Shown: in pieces, positions 51,923-60,154 of the stretch
How the letters are laid out: each line of letters starts with the position of its first letter
Numbering within the stretch: the first letter of the stretch is position 1
NCBI RefSeq assembly: GCF_001544755.2
Contig: NZ_FCOF02000005.1
Span: 62,001-126,000, forward strand
Length of the DNA: 64,000 bases
Source: Caballeronia catudaia
GTDB lineage: Bacteria > Pseudomonadota > Gammaproteobacteria > Burkholderiales > Burkholderiaceae
Reading direction: 5' to 3'
Program-made: the position numbers and the translations under genes
The notes under the pieces: model-generated
Database searches by the model: none
Told to the model about the DNA's origin: nothing
Seen by the model: the letters and a program-made list of their open reading frames with translations, nothing else

Positions 51923-52484
51923 GGCATTGTTCCAGGCTTGACTCGACCTAGAACGTACGCCATTAAGCACATTCCGATAAATACTGCATCAGTGAATACA
52001 CTATCCCGCTGTTACGAATAATCGGTTGGACGCCTTTGTGAGCCTTGCGTGGCGGGCGGGTGGCTCTTTGCACGGCCCTGATCGTTTGCTTGGCTGGCGG
52101 GCGTTCCGGGCAGTTCGTGGGGTTAATGTCGGACCGGATGTGAGGGCTTCGCGCGGTGTCCGTTTCGTACGAGACCGCGATCAGTCAACCTCAACGACCG
52201 GAACGCGCCAGGCAGGTCGTCGACGCACACGACGGCCCCACTCGGAACGAGGCTGGACAAGGGCTGAGAACGGTCCGCGCAATCGATCGAGGCCGCGTCT
52301 CAGGCCACCTCCACGCACTGTCGCATGCGATGGAGCGACTGGCCCGCGCGCGAGAGATCGTATCGGACGATAGCGCGCCAGAACCAAGTGCGTCAGTCCA
52401 GCCGCCGATTCAGGTGATGGCCCCACGCCGAGGCCTGCTGAGCAAGCTCTCCGCCCGGTTCGAGCACCCGCCCGCGGTCCAGTC
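51923..52484. other. Intergenic region or decayed gene before the ABC transporter end
   Basis: 562 bases without a convincing gene. A plus-strand frame from GTG 52156 runs through to 52644, with moderate third-position GC and an amphipathic part (GHLHALSHAMERLARAREI), but it ends inside the opposite-strand permease gene and has no clear ribosome site. It may be a remnant of a small protein gene. No repeats or promoter were recognised. Confidence 0.35.
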
Positions 52485-53324
52485 TTACCCCGCCACCGCA
52501 CGCGCCGCCGCACGGCCACGCAGCCATTCGAGCGCCAGCAGCAAGCTCGTCGAAAACACGATGAGGATCGTCGCAAGCGCGGCAATCGTCGGGCTGATGT
52601 TTTCGCGAATGCCGGTAAACATTTGCCGCGGCAACGTCGTCTGATCGGCGCCGGCGAGAAAGAGCGTGACCACGACTTCATCGAACGAGGTGGCGAACGC
52701 GAACAGCGCGCCCGAAATCACGCCCGGCGCGATGACCGGCAGCGTCACGCGAAAGAAAGTCGTAAGCGGGCTCGCGCCGAGCGATTGACTTGCGCGCACG
52801 AGGTTGGTGTTGAAGTTCTGCAGCGTCGCGCCGACGGTCGTCACGACGAACGGCACGCCGAGCGCCGCGTGCGCGAGAATCAGCCCGAAATACGTATTCG
52901 CAATCCCGAGCGGCGCAAAAAACAGATACATGCCGACGCCGACGACGATCACCGGCACGATCATCGGCGAGATGAGCACGGCCATCAGAGCGCTCTTGCC
53001 GATGAAATTGGCCTTCGTCAGCCCGACGGCGGCGAGCGTGCCGAGGATCGTCGCGACGATGGTTGCGGAAGGCGCAACGATGAAGCTGTTCTTTGCAGCC
53101 ATGCGCCATTCCTGCGACATGACGAGGTTGTGATACCAGCGCATCGACCAGCCCGGAATCGGATAGACGAGAAACGTGCTCGACGAGAACGAGAGCGGCA
53201 CGATGGCGAGCACCGGCAGGATCAGATACAGGAGCGTCAGCACGCAGAGAATGCGCAACGCGAAATAGCAGATGCGCTCGATACCCGACGTATGCGGCGC
53301 GAACAGCGGTTTGGCGAGTTTCAT
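52485..53324 (-). CDS. ABC transporter permease, PotC-like
   Basis: A 279-residue inner-membrane permease with six predicted helices. The EAA loop that docks onto the ATPase is ASQSLGASPLTTFFRVTLPVIAPG (about 185-208). It is the second permease and the last gene of a four-gene polyamine-type (PotABCD) importer with order ATPase, binding protein, large permease, small permease. It starts 6 bases after the first permease. The C-terminal tail has Arg and Ala runs. Confidence 0.92.
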   Translation of the reverse strand: MKLAKPLFAPHTSGIERICYFALRILCVLTLLYLILPVLAIVPLSFSSSTFLVYPIPGWSMRWYHNLVMSQEWRMAAKNSFIVAPSATIVATILGTLAAVGLTKANFIGKSALMAVLISPMIVPVIVVGVGMYLFFAPLGIANTYFGLILAHAALGVPFVVTTVGATLQNFNTNLVRASQSLGASPLTTFFRVTLPVIAPGVISGALFAFATSFDEVVVTLFLAGADQTTLPRQMFTGIRENISPTIAALATILIVFSTSLLLALEWLRGRAAARAVAG

Positions 53325-53330
53325 ATTTCC

Positions 53331-54602
53331 TTACCCCAGACTCACGTTCGAGCGCGTGAAGCGTCCGTAGACCACGTACAGCAGCAGCGTGGCGGCGAGC
53401 AGCAGTGCGCCGAGCGCGCAGGCCATGCCCCAGTTGATCGTCACGTTGGTGAAGTAGGCGATGTAATAACTGACCATCTGATCGTTCGGCCCGCCGAGCA
53501 GCGCCGGCGTGATGTAGTAGCCAATCGCGAGGATGAACACGAGCAGCACGCCCGCACCGATGCCCGGATAGGTCTGCGGCACGTACACGCGCCAGAACGC
53601 GGCGAACGGATGGCTGCCGAGCGACACGGCTGCGCGCTGATACGTCGGCGGCACGGATTTCATCACGCTGTAGAGCGGCAGGATCATGAACGGCAGCAGG
53701 ATGTGCGTCATCGAGATATAGACGCCCACGCGGTTGAACAGCAGCGCGAGCGGCGAGCCGATCAGCCCCGCGCCGATCAGCGCCGTGTTCACGAGCCCTT
53801 CGCTCTGCAACAGCACGATCCACGCGGCGACGCGCACCAGAATCGAGGTCCAGAACGGAATCAGCACGAGCACCATCACGAGATTGGCGCGCCGTTCGGA
53901 CAGCGTCGAAATCCAGTAGGCGAGCGGATAGCCGAGCAAGAGCGCGAACAGCGTCACGCCCACGCCGATCACGAACGTGCGGGAAAAGACGTTCAGATAG
54001 ATGGACTGATCCGGACCGGCATGGACGATATTGCCGAAGCCGTCCTGCTTGTGATCGAGCGACGCGAGGATGTAGAACGGCGAATAACGGCCCGCATTTT
54101 TCGCAATCGCTTGCCAGTAAGCGGGATCGTTCCAGCGGTCGTCGATCTCGAGAATCTTCGCCTTGATTTGGGCCGCGGGCAGCGGCTTGCCGTCGTCGCC
54201 CGCCATCGGCATCGCGCGTGCGGTTTTCGCGACGAGCGAACGGTAGCCCGGAATTTCGGTGTTCAGTCGGCGAGCGAGCGCGCCCATTGATTCGCCTTCC
54301 GCCATTGCCGTGAGATCTTGCGCGAGCGCGGCATAGGCTTCGTCCGATGGCGGCGCCTTGCGGTCCCATTTTGCAAGCGCGGCGCCCGTGTGCGGCAGCG
54401 CGTTCGCCACTTCGGGATTTTCGATCGCGCGCGTGAGCAGCGCGCCGATCGGCACCACGAAAATCAGAAACAGAAAAATGGCGAGCGGTGCGATGAGCGC
54501 GAGCGCCATCGCGCGCTTTTTCGCATCGGCGATCTTCAGTTCGCGCTTCAGACGCGCGCTCGATTCGCGCGAGTCTTCCGCCGCGATCGTCATGGTGTTC
54601 AC
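53331..54602 (-). CDS. ABC transporter permease, PotB-like with large loop
   Basis: About 423 residues from a GTG with AAGGAG 8 bases before it. The first helix (about 30-50) is followed by about 150 mostly polar residues (ENPEVANALPHTGAALAKWD and onward, to about 205), then a normal six-helix permease with EAA loop AAVSLGSHPFAAFWRVYVPQTYPG. A typical PotB is about 290 residues, so this loop is the main difference. Such extended permeases occur in some polyamine or phosphonate-type systems. The gene lies between the binding protein and small permease genes. Confidence 0.9.
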   Translation of the reverse strand: MNTMTIAAEDSRESSARLKRELKIADAKKRAMALALIAPLAIFLFLIFVVPIGALLTRAIENPEVANALPHTGAALAKWDRKAPPSDEAYAALAQDLTAMAEGESMGALARRLNTEIPGYRSLVAKTARAMPMAGDDGKPLPAAQIKAKILEIDDRWNDPAYWQAIAKNAGRYSPFYILASLDHKQDGFGNIVHAGPDQSIYLNVFSRTFVIGVGVTLFALLLGYPLAYWISTLSERRANLVMVLVLIPFWTSILVRVAAWIVLLQSEGLVNTALIGAGLIGSPLALLFNRVGVYISMTHILLPFMILPLYSVMKSVPPTYQRAAVSLGSHPFAAFWRVYVPQTYPGIGAGVLLVFILAIGYYITPALLGGPNDQMVSYYIAYFTNVTINWGMACALGALLLAATLLLYVVYGRFTRSNVSLG

Positions 54603-54665
54603 GCTGGTGTCTCCTTCCTTGCGGTCGCGCTTTTCAAGAAGCGCGACCGTCACCCTGCAAAGTGC

Positions 54666-55700
54666 TTACTTCGATGCCCAGGCGGTGAAGCGCTGTTCGA
54701 GCTCGTCGCCGTGGTCGGTCCAGAACGCCATGTCCTGCAGCACGGCGTTTTTGGCGTTGTCCGGCGAGTTCGGCATGTCGGCCTTGGTCTTCGCGTCGAG
54801 CGCGGAGATCGCGGCCTTGTTCACCGGGCCGTACGCGATGTGCTGCGCATAGACTTCCTGCGGCTTCTGCGACACCGAATACGCGATGAACTGCGTCGCC
54901 ACGTCCTTGTTCGGCGAGCCCTTCGGAATCGCCCAGTAGTCGAGATCGTAGATGCTGCCGTTCCACACGACCTTCAGGTTCTTGCCTTCCTTGCGCGCCG
55001 CGTCGATGCGGCCGTTGTAGGCGGTCGACATCACGACATCGCCCGCGACGAGGAATTGCGGCGGCTGCGCGCCCGCTTCCCACCATTGGATCGACGGCTT
55101 GAGTTCGTCGAGCTTCTTGAACGCGCGGTCCGCGCCGGCCTTCGTGCCCAGCACCTTGTAGACGTCCTTCGGCGCGACGCCGTCGGCCATCAGCGCGAAT
55201 TCGAGGTTGTAGCGCGCGCCCTTGCGCATGCCGCGCTTGCCCGGGAATTTCTTCGTGTCCCAGAAATCGGCCCAGCTTGCCGGGGCGGCCTTGAGCTTGT
55301 CGGCGTTATAGGCGAGCGCCGTCGACCACACGAAGAAGCCGACGCCGCACGTCGCCGGCGATTCGGGCACGAGGTCCGACTTCTTCGCGATCTTCGACCA
55401 GTCGAGCTTTTCATAGAGACCTTCGTCGCAGCCGCGGCCGAGATCGCCCGATTCGACTTCGACGACGTCCCAGTTCACGTGCTTCGCTTCGACCATCGCC
55501 TTGACCTTGGCCTGCTCGCCGTTGTACTCGACGGCGGTGACCTTGTTCTTGGTCGATTGCTCGAACGGCTGATTGAACGCGACTTTCTGCGCGTCGCCAT
55601 TCGCGCCGCCGAAGTTGACGACGGTGATTTCCGCCGCGAGCGACGCCGCCGATGCGCATGCGAGCGCGGCCGCCATGGAACACAGTGCGAACTTCTTCAT
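54666..55700 (-). CDS. Polyamine-type ABC substrate-binding protein (PotD/PotF-like)
   Basis: A 344-residue periplasmic binding protein. The signal peptide ends near 22 (LA-A). Family parts are ITVVNFGGANGDAQKVAF, VDWVEVESGDL-like text (seen as WDVVEVESGDLGRGC), WSTALAYNADKLK and SIQWWEAGAQPPQFL, a Trp-containing ligand segment. It resembles the spermidine/putrescine-binding group, but the Asp residues that hold polyamines cannot be confirmed by eye, so the ligand could be another cationic amine. It is the second gene of the importer operon. Confidence 0.9.
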   Translation of the reverse strand: MKKFALCSMAAALACASAASLAAEITVVNFGGANGDAQKVAFNQPFEQSTKNKVTAVEYNGEQAKVKAMVEAKHVNWDVVEVESGDLGRGCDEGLYEKLDWSKIAKKSDLVPESPATCGVGFFVWSTALAYNADKLKAAPASWADFWDTKKFPGKRGMRKGARYNLEFALMADGVAPKDVYKVLGTKAGADRAFKKLDELKPSIQWWEAGAQPPQFLVAGDVVMSTAYNGRIDAARKEGKNLKVVWNGSIYDLDYWAIPKGSPNKDVATQFIAYSVSQKPQEVYAQHIAYGPVNKAAISALDAKTKADMPNSPDNAKNAVLQDMAFWTDHGDELEQRFTAWASK

Positions 55701-55769
55701 GATGGTTTCCTCTCTTCTTTGACTTGGTTTTGTCAGTGGACCTGCTGCCGATAAAGATGAACGCGTGTT

Positions 55770-56882
55770 TCAGGCGAATACACGCAGATGCTCGGGCGCG
55801 AACTCGAGCGCGATAGGCGCGCCGGGCGTGAAACCGTCGAGCGCCGCCGTGCCGAGCGGCACCTTGACGAAGCACTCGTCCTGTTCGCGCACGCCGCAGC
55901 GCATGCGTACGTGATCGCCGAAATAGATGAGGCTTCGGGCTTCGCCGGCGAGCGCATTGCGTCCGTCCCCGTTCGCCTGACCATTCGCGTGACCGTTCGC
56001 CGCCGTGAGCTTCATGCGCTCGGGCCGGATGCACGCGATGGCCGGCGCGCCCGGTTGCGCCTTCGCGACGTTGAGGCCGGACAGCCGCGTGCCGTCGGCG
56101 AGGCGGATCGCACAGTAATCGCCCTGCGCGTCTTCGATGGTGCCGCGCAGCCGGTTGCTGTCGCCGATGAAGTTCGCGACGAATTCGTTGCAAGGCGCTT
56201 CGTAGAGGTGACCGACGGTGTCGAGCTGCTGCACGATGCCCTTGTCGAACACCGCGACGCGGTCGGACATGGTGAGCGCTTCGCCCTGATCGTGCGTCAC
56301 GTAGACGAAGGTGACGCCGAGCTTCTCGTGCAGCGCCTTGAGCTCGATCTGCATGTGCTCGCGCAACTGCTTGTCGAGCGCGCCGAGCGGCTCGTCCATC
56401 AGCACGAGCTTCGGTTCGAAGACGAGCGCGCGGGCGAGCGCGATGCGCTGCTGCTGACCGCCCGAAAGCTGCGCCGGATACCGCTTCGCGAAGCTTTCCA
56501 TGCGCACCATCTTGAGCGCGTCGTTGACGCGGTGCGCGCGCTCTTCGGCGGACATCTTGCGTACCGTCAGCGGATAGTCCACGTTCTGCTGCACCGACAG
56601 ATGCGGAAAGAGCGCGTAATTCTGGAACACCATGCCGATGTCGCGCTTATGCGGCGGCACCTTGTTGAGCAGCTTGCCATCGAGCCAGATCTCGCCGCCG
56701 GTCGGAAACTCGAAGCCCGCGAGCATCATGAGGCAGGTCGTCTTGCCGGAGCCTGACGGCCCGAGCAGCGTGAGGAATTCGCCCTGATAGATATCGAGAT
56801 CGAGCGATTTGACGACAAGCGTTTCCCCATCGTAAGTCTTTCGCACGCCGCGAAAACTGACGATGACCTGATCGGATTTCAT
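55770..56882 (-). CDS. ABC transporter ATPase, PotA-like
   Basis: A 370-residue ATPase, first gene of the importer. The start MKSDQVIVSF is chosen because AAGGAG is 9 bases before it. Walker A GPSGSGKTT is at 41-49, the Q-loop is in FQNYALFPHLS, the signature LSGGQQQR is at 139-146 and Walker B LMDEP is at 161-165. A C-terminal TOBE-type domain (about 285-370) is interrupted by a GHANGQANGDG linker. It is divergent from the MocR regulator gene, with 173 bases between the starts. Confidence 0.93.
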   Translation of the reverse strand: MKSDQVIVSFRGVRKTYDGETLVVKSLDLDIYQGEFLTLLGPSGSGKTTCLMMLAGFEFPTGGEIWLDGKLLNKVPPHKRDIGMVFQNYALFPHLSVQQNVDYPLTVRKMSAEERAHRVNDALKMVRMESFAKRYPAQLSGGQQQRIALARALVFEPKLVLMDEPLGALDKQLREHMQIELKALHEKLGVTFVYVTHDQGEALTMSDRVAVFDKGIVQQLDTVGHLYEAPCNEFVANFIGDSNRLRGTIEDAQGDYCAIRLADGTRLSGLNVAKAQPGAPAIACIRPERMKLTAANGHANGQANGDGRNALAGEARSLIYFGDHVRMRCGVREQDECFVKVPLGTAALDGFTPGAPIALEFAPEHLRVFA

Positions 56883-56969
56883 CTTCCGTGTCTCCTTCGG
56901 AAAGATCTTGAACCTTCCGAGAGTCTCACGGAACGCTCGGAAATTTTTTCCACTGATTGGGCTAACTAT

Positions 56970-57015
56970 ATCCTGAAAGGGTTCTAGAATGGGGAACCAT
57001 TTCAATAATCAGGAT
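56970..57015. promoter_or_regulatory. Inverted repeats between the importer and MocR genes
   Basis: ATCCTGA (56970-56976) and TCAGGAT (57009-57015) are perfect 7-base inverted copies 32 bases apart. Between them is a second, smaller pair, GGTTC (56980-56984) and GAACC (56994-56998). They lie in the 173-base region shared by the two divergent genes and are candidate sites for the MocR protein. Confidence 0.5.
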
Positions 57016-57055
57016 GGAGCCACTCGATCCGGGTGGTTCCCGCCGGGAGCACTTC

Positions 57056-58549
57056 ATGGATACCGTCATCCTGGCCGACTGGCTGCACGCGCGGCTCGAT
57101 CGCACGGCCGCCGAGCCGATGTACCGGCAAGTGCTGGAACTGATGCAGCAGGCCATCCTGACGGGCCAGCTCGCGCCGGGCACGAAGCTGCCGAGTTCGC
57201 GCACGCTTGCGATCGACCTCGGGATCGCGCGCAATACCGTGCTGCACGTCTACGATCAGCTCACGGCCGAGGGCTATGTGGTGTCGACCACCGGCAGCGG
57301 TACTTACGTCGCCGACACCGCGCCCCGCGACGGCGCCGCCAGGCAGGCGAAAGCCGAAGAAACGAAGACGCCGTGCATGATCTCGCGCCGCGGCGAGCGC
57401 CTGATCGCGCAGGCGGGCGTGTCGCCGAAACAGTGGGGCGCATTCATGCCCGGCGTGCCGGATGTCGCCGAATTTCCGGCGCGCACCTGGAGCCGCCTGC
57501 AGGCGCGGCTCTGGAAGCGGGCGAGCCCCGATCTGCTTACGTATGCGCCCGGCAGCGGTTATCGGCCGCTGCGCCGCGCGTTGTCGGACTACCTGCGCGT
57601 CGCGCGCTCGGTGAAGTGCCAGCCGGACCAGATCATCATCACGACGGGCATTCATCAGTCGATCGACCTGACCGTGCGCCTGCTCACCGATTTCGGCGAC
57701 CGCGCGTGGGTCGAGGAGCCGTGCTACTGGGGCGTGCGCAGTGTGCTGCAATCGTCGGGCTTGACGCTCGTGCCCGTTCCCGTCGACGAAGAGGGGCTCA
57801 ATCCGGCCGCACGCGACATGGCCGCGCCGCCGCGCATCGCGCTGGTGACGCCGTCGCATCAATATCCGCTCGGCATGGTGATGAGTCTCGCGCGACGCCG
57901 CGCGCTGCTGGAATTCGCGCGCCAGCACAAGGTATGGATCATCGAGGACGATTACGACAGCGAATTCCGCTACGGCAGCCGGCCCCTGTCATCGCTGCAA
58001 GGTCTCGACGATGCCGGACAGGTCATCTATGTGGGCAGTCTCGGCAAGATGCTGTATCCCGGCTTGCGCATGGGCTATATGGTCGTGCCCGAACATCTCG
58101 TCGACACGTTTCGCGTCGGCGTGGCGGAGCTTTATCGCGAAGGACAGTTGATGCAGCAGGCCGTGCTGACCGAGTTCATTCTCGACGGGCATCTCACATC
58201 GCACGTGCGGCGCATGCGCGGGCTTTACGGCGAGCGCCGCGAGTTGCTGATCAACGCGATTCGCGCGCGTTTCGGCGATGCGCTCGCCGTGCGAGGCGAC
58301 GAAGCCGGTCTGCACTTCGTGCTGGAACTGCCTCCTTTTGCCGATGACCGCGCGGTCGCCGCCGACGCGCTCGCAGCGAACGTGGTGACTCGGCCGCTCG
58401 TCAACTACTACATGGATCGCACCAACGCGCGGCCGGGATTGATGCTCGGCTACGCATGCGTGCCGAACGACGAGATCGCGCCCAATTTCGCAAAGCTCGC
58501 CGATGTGATCGAACGTGCGCTCTTACCTATGGCCGAGCCACAGTCGTAA
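57056..58549 (+). CDS. MocR-type PLP-dependent regulator
   Basis: A 497-residue MocR protein. The GntR winged helix is at about 1-85 (PMYRQVLELMQQAILTGQLAPG and SRTLAIDLGIARNTVLHVYDQL). After a linker, the aminotransferase-like domain has D298/D299 in IIEDDYDSEFRYG (PLP ring nitrogen), the Schiff-base K331 in VGSLGKMLYPGLRMG and R338. The start at 57056 is supported by CGGGAG upstream. The divergent neighbour is a polyamine-type importer, so it probably controls that transporter in answer to a PLP-linked amine such as GABA; this is inference. A terminator lies about 115 bases after the stop. Confidence 0.93.
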   Translation: MDTVILADWLHARLDRTAAEPMYRQVLELMQQAILTGQLAPGTKLPSSRTLAIDLGIARNTVLHVYDQLTAEGYVVSTTGSGTYVADTAPRDGAARQAKAEETKTPCMISRRGERLIAQAGVSPKQWGAFMPGVPDVAEFPARTWSRLQARLWKRASPDLLTYAPGSGYRPLRRALSDYLRVARSVKCQPDQIIITTGIHQSIDLTVRLLTDFGDRAWVEEPCYWGVRSVLQSSGLTLVPVPVDEEGLNPAARDMAAPPRIALVTPSHQYPLGMVMSLARRRALLEFARQHKVWIIEDDYDSEFRYGSRPLSSLQGLDDAGQVIYVGSLGKMLYPGLRMGYMVVPEHLVDTFRVGVAELYREGQLMQQAVLTEFILDGHLTSHVRRMRGLYGERRELLINAIRARFGDALAVRGDEAGLHFVLELPPFADDRAVAADALAANVVTRPLVNYYMDRTNARPGLMLGYACVPNDEIAPNFAKLADVIERALLPMAEPQS

Positions 58550-58662
58550 ACCCGATCTGTCGATTCAACCGTGGCGATTGAAAACCTCGATTTCACTTAT
58601 GGACATTTATGTCGCACTCTTAAATTCCCTCTCGGGTTGTGTCCTCCCCGGCTCAACCTTTT

Positions 58663-58691
58663 GCACCGGCCTCGCGCCGGTGCTTTCTTTT
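58663..58691 (+). terminator. Rho-independent terminator after the MocR gene
   Basis: Eight-base arms GCACCGGC and GCCGGTGC with a 5-base loop, followed by a T-rich tail (TTTCTTTT). It is about 115 bases past the MocR stop and 29 bases from the convergent TetR gene end. Confidence 0.8.
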
Positions 58692-58719
58692 ATGGCCTGG
58701 AAAAGCATGTGTCCTGCGT

Positions 58720-59304
58720 CTATCGAGGTTCGGCCGCGCCGCGCTTGATGGCCCGCACCACGCGCGCGAGCGCCTTCAACGCGTCGGCGGGCGAATCCGC
58801 GAATTGCGCCGCGACGATCGCGCCATCCACCGCCAGTGCGAGCGCCTGTGCATCCGCCTTCGCCGTGCGCGACGCCGGCATGAGTGCGCGGATCGCCGCG
58901 GTCATGTCGCGTTTGTGACGCCGCGAGATGTCGACCGCTTGCGGCAGCGTCGCGCCCACTTCCACGACCGAATTGATGAACGCGCAACCGCGATAGCTCT
59001 CGCTGCCGAGCCATTCCGCGAGCGCCGGCACGAGCGCGTTGAGCGTGCCGCCGTGGCGCGCCAATGCATCGCGGAACCACGTCATCCAGTTATCGTGGCG
59101 GAAGTCCAGAAACGCGACGATGAGATCGTCCTTGCTCGGAAAATATCGATAGAACGTTTTCTTCGCGACACCCGATTCGGCGATCACGCGGTCGACGCCC
59201 GTGGCGCGGATGCCGTCGCGATAGAAGAGATCGTGGGCGGTGTGCAGGATGCGTGCGTCCGGCGCGGGGTCCGCGGCATTGGGAAGTGCAGTCGATGTAA
59301 TCAT
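58720..59304 (-). CDS. TetR-family transcriptional repressor
   Basis: A 194-residue repressor. The N-terminal helix-turn-helix (about 18-62) has ILHTAHDLFYRDGIRATGVDRVIAESGVAKKTFYRYFPSKDDLIVAF. The C-terminal all-helical ligand domain has WMTWFRDALARHGGTLNALVPALAEWLGSESYRGCAFINSVVEV, the TetR_C subgroup with a Cys at about 107. It is divergent from the DUF1348 gene, and two copies of its presumed operator lie between them, so it should repress both. Confidence 0.93.
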   Translation of the reverse strand: MITSTALPNAADPAPDARILHTAHDLFYRDGIRATGVDRVIAESGVAKKTFYRYFPSKDDLIVAFLDFRHDNWMTWFRDALARHGGTLNALVPALAEWLGSESYRGCAFINSVVEVGATLPQAVDISRRHKRDMTAAIRALMPASRTAKADAQALALAVDGAIVAAQFADSPADALKALARVVRAIKRGAAEPR

Positions 59305-59314
59305 GCGGTAGATT

Positions 59315-59332
59315 GTAGACAGGTTTGTCTAC
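59315..59332. promoter_or_regulatory. TetR operator site 1
   Basis: GTAGACA-GGTT-TGTCTAC: perfect 7-base arms and a 4-base centre. It lies 11 bases upstream of the TetR start codon. The same core repeats in site 2, with 37 bases between centres. Confidence 0.85.
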
Positions 59333-59350
59333 CTGCGCTAGAGTGCGCTC

Positions 59351-59370
59351 GGTAGACAGACCTGTCTACC
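59351..59370. promoter_or_regulatory. TetR operator site 2
   Basis: GGTAGACAG-AC-CTGTCTACC: perfect 9-base arms and a 2-base centre. It is 22 bases before the DUF1348 start and would block its transcription or translation start region. Confidence 0.88.
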
Positions 59371-59392
59371 AATTCTCCCGAAGAGGACACTC

Positions 59393-59860
59393 ATGGAATC
59401 CAAGCCGCCGTTCCCGCCGTTCGATGAAGAATCCGCCACGCTGAAAGTCCGTCTCGCCGAAGATGCGTGGAATACGCGTGAACCCGAGCGCGTATCGCTC
59501 GCCTATAGCGTGGACACACAGTGGCGCAATCGCGCGGAGTTCGCAAACGGGCGCGAGGAAGTGGTCGCGTTCCTGCGGCGCAAGTGGTCGCGCGAACTCG
59601 ACTATCGGCTGATCAAGGAGCTATGGGCGTACAAGGAAAATCGCATTGCCGTGCGCTTCGCGTACGAATGGCATGACGATGCCGGCAACTGGTATCGCAG
59701 CTACGGCAATGAGAACTGGCAATTCAACGAAGCAGGGCTGATGACGCATCGGCATGCATCGATAAACGATCTGCCGATCAAGGAAGCAGACCGCAAATAT
59801 CACTGGCCACTGGGCCGCCGGCCCGACGATCATCCGAGCCTGAGCGATCTGGCCTTCTGA
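59393..59860 (+). CDS. DUF1348 (SnoaL/NTF2-like) protein
   Basis: A 155-residue protein. The start ATG has AGAGGAC before it. The core [68 protein letters not shown] and [30 protein letters not shown] identifies the DUF1348 branch of the NTF2-like fold. The conserved final part [16 protein letters not shown] is also typical. It has no signal peptide. Its enzyme activity, if any, is unknown; control by a TetR repressor suggests a stress or detoxification role. Confidence 0.92.
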   Translation: MESKPPFPPFDEESATLKVRLAEDAWNTREPERVSLAYSVDTQWRNRAEFANGREEVVAFLRRKWSRELDYRLIKELWAYKENRIAVRFAYEWHDDAGNWYRSYGNENWQFNEAGLMTHRHASINDLPIKEADRKYHWPLGRRPDDHPSLSDLAF

Positions 59861-59900
59861 TGTTTGTGCGTGCCGGCAGGCGGCATGAGCGGCGCAGCGG

Positions 59901-60080
59901 CTATTTCTTGACGCGCCTGACGGCGTCGGCAGCCGCGCCGAGTTTCGCCTGCATTTTGCCCGCCATTTTTTCGGCCGCCCCGCGTATTTGCGTGCCACGG
60001 CTGCCGGTGACCTTGCCAACGGCTTCGCGGACGATGCCTTTCATCTGACGCGCCGTGCCTTCGATGCGGTTCTTGTCCAT
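59901..60080 (-). CDS. CsbD-family small protein
   Basis: A 59-residue protein, MDKNRIEGTARQMKGIVREA and then VGKVTGSRGTQIRGAAEKMAG, ending in a basic helix (LGAAADAVRRVKK). These are the CsbD family repeats. The ribosome site GGAGGAC is 6 bases before the ATG. CsbD proteins are abundant in stationary or general stress phases in other bacteria, and their molecular role is unknown. It converges with DUF1348, with 40 bases between the stops, and is short enough to be missed by length-limited gene finding. Confidence 0.9.
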   Translation of the reverse strand: MDKNRIEGTARQMKGIVREAVGKVTGSRGTQIRGAAEKMAGKMQAKLGAAADAVRRVKK

Positions 60081-60154
60081 GATGTCCTCCGGAGGGTGTG
60101 ATCCTCATCGGCAGAAACGCATCGAATGTGCCCGATTCATGCTACCGATTCATG

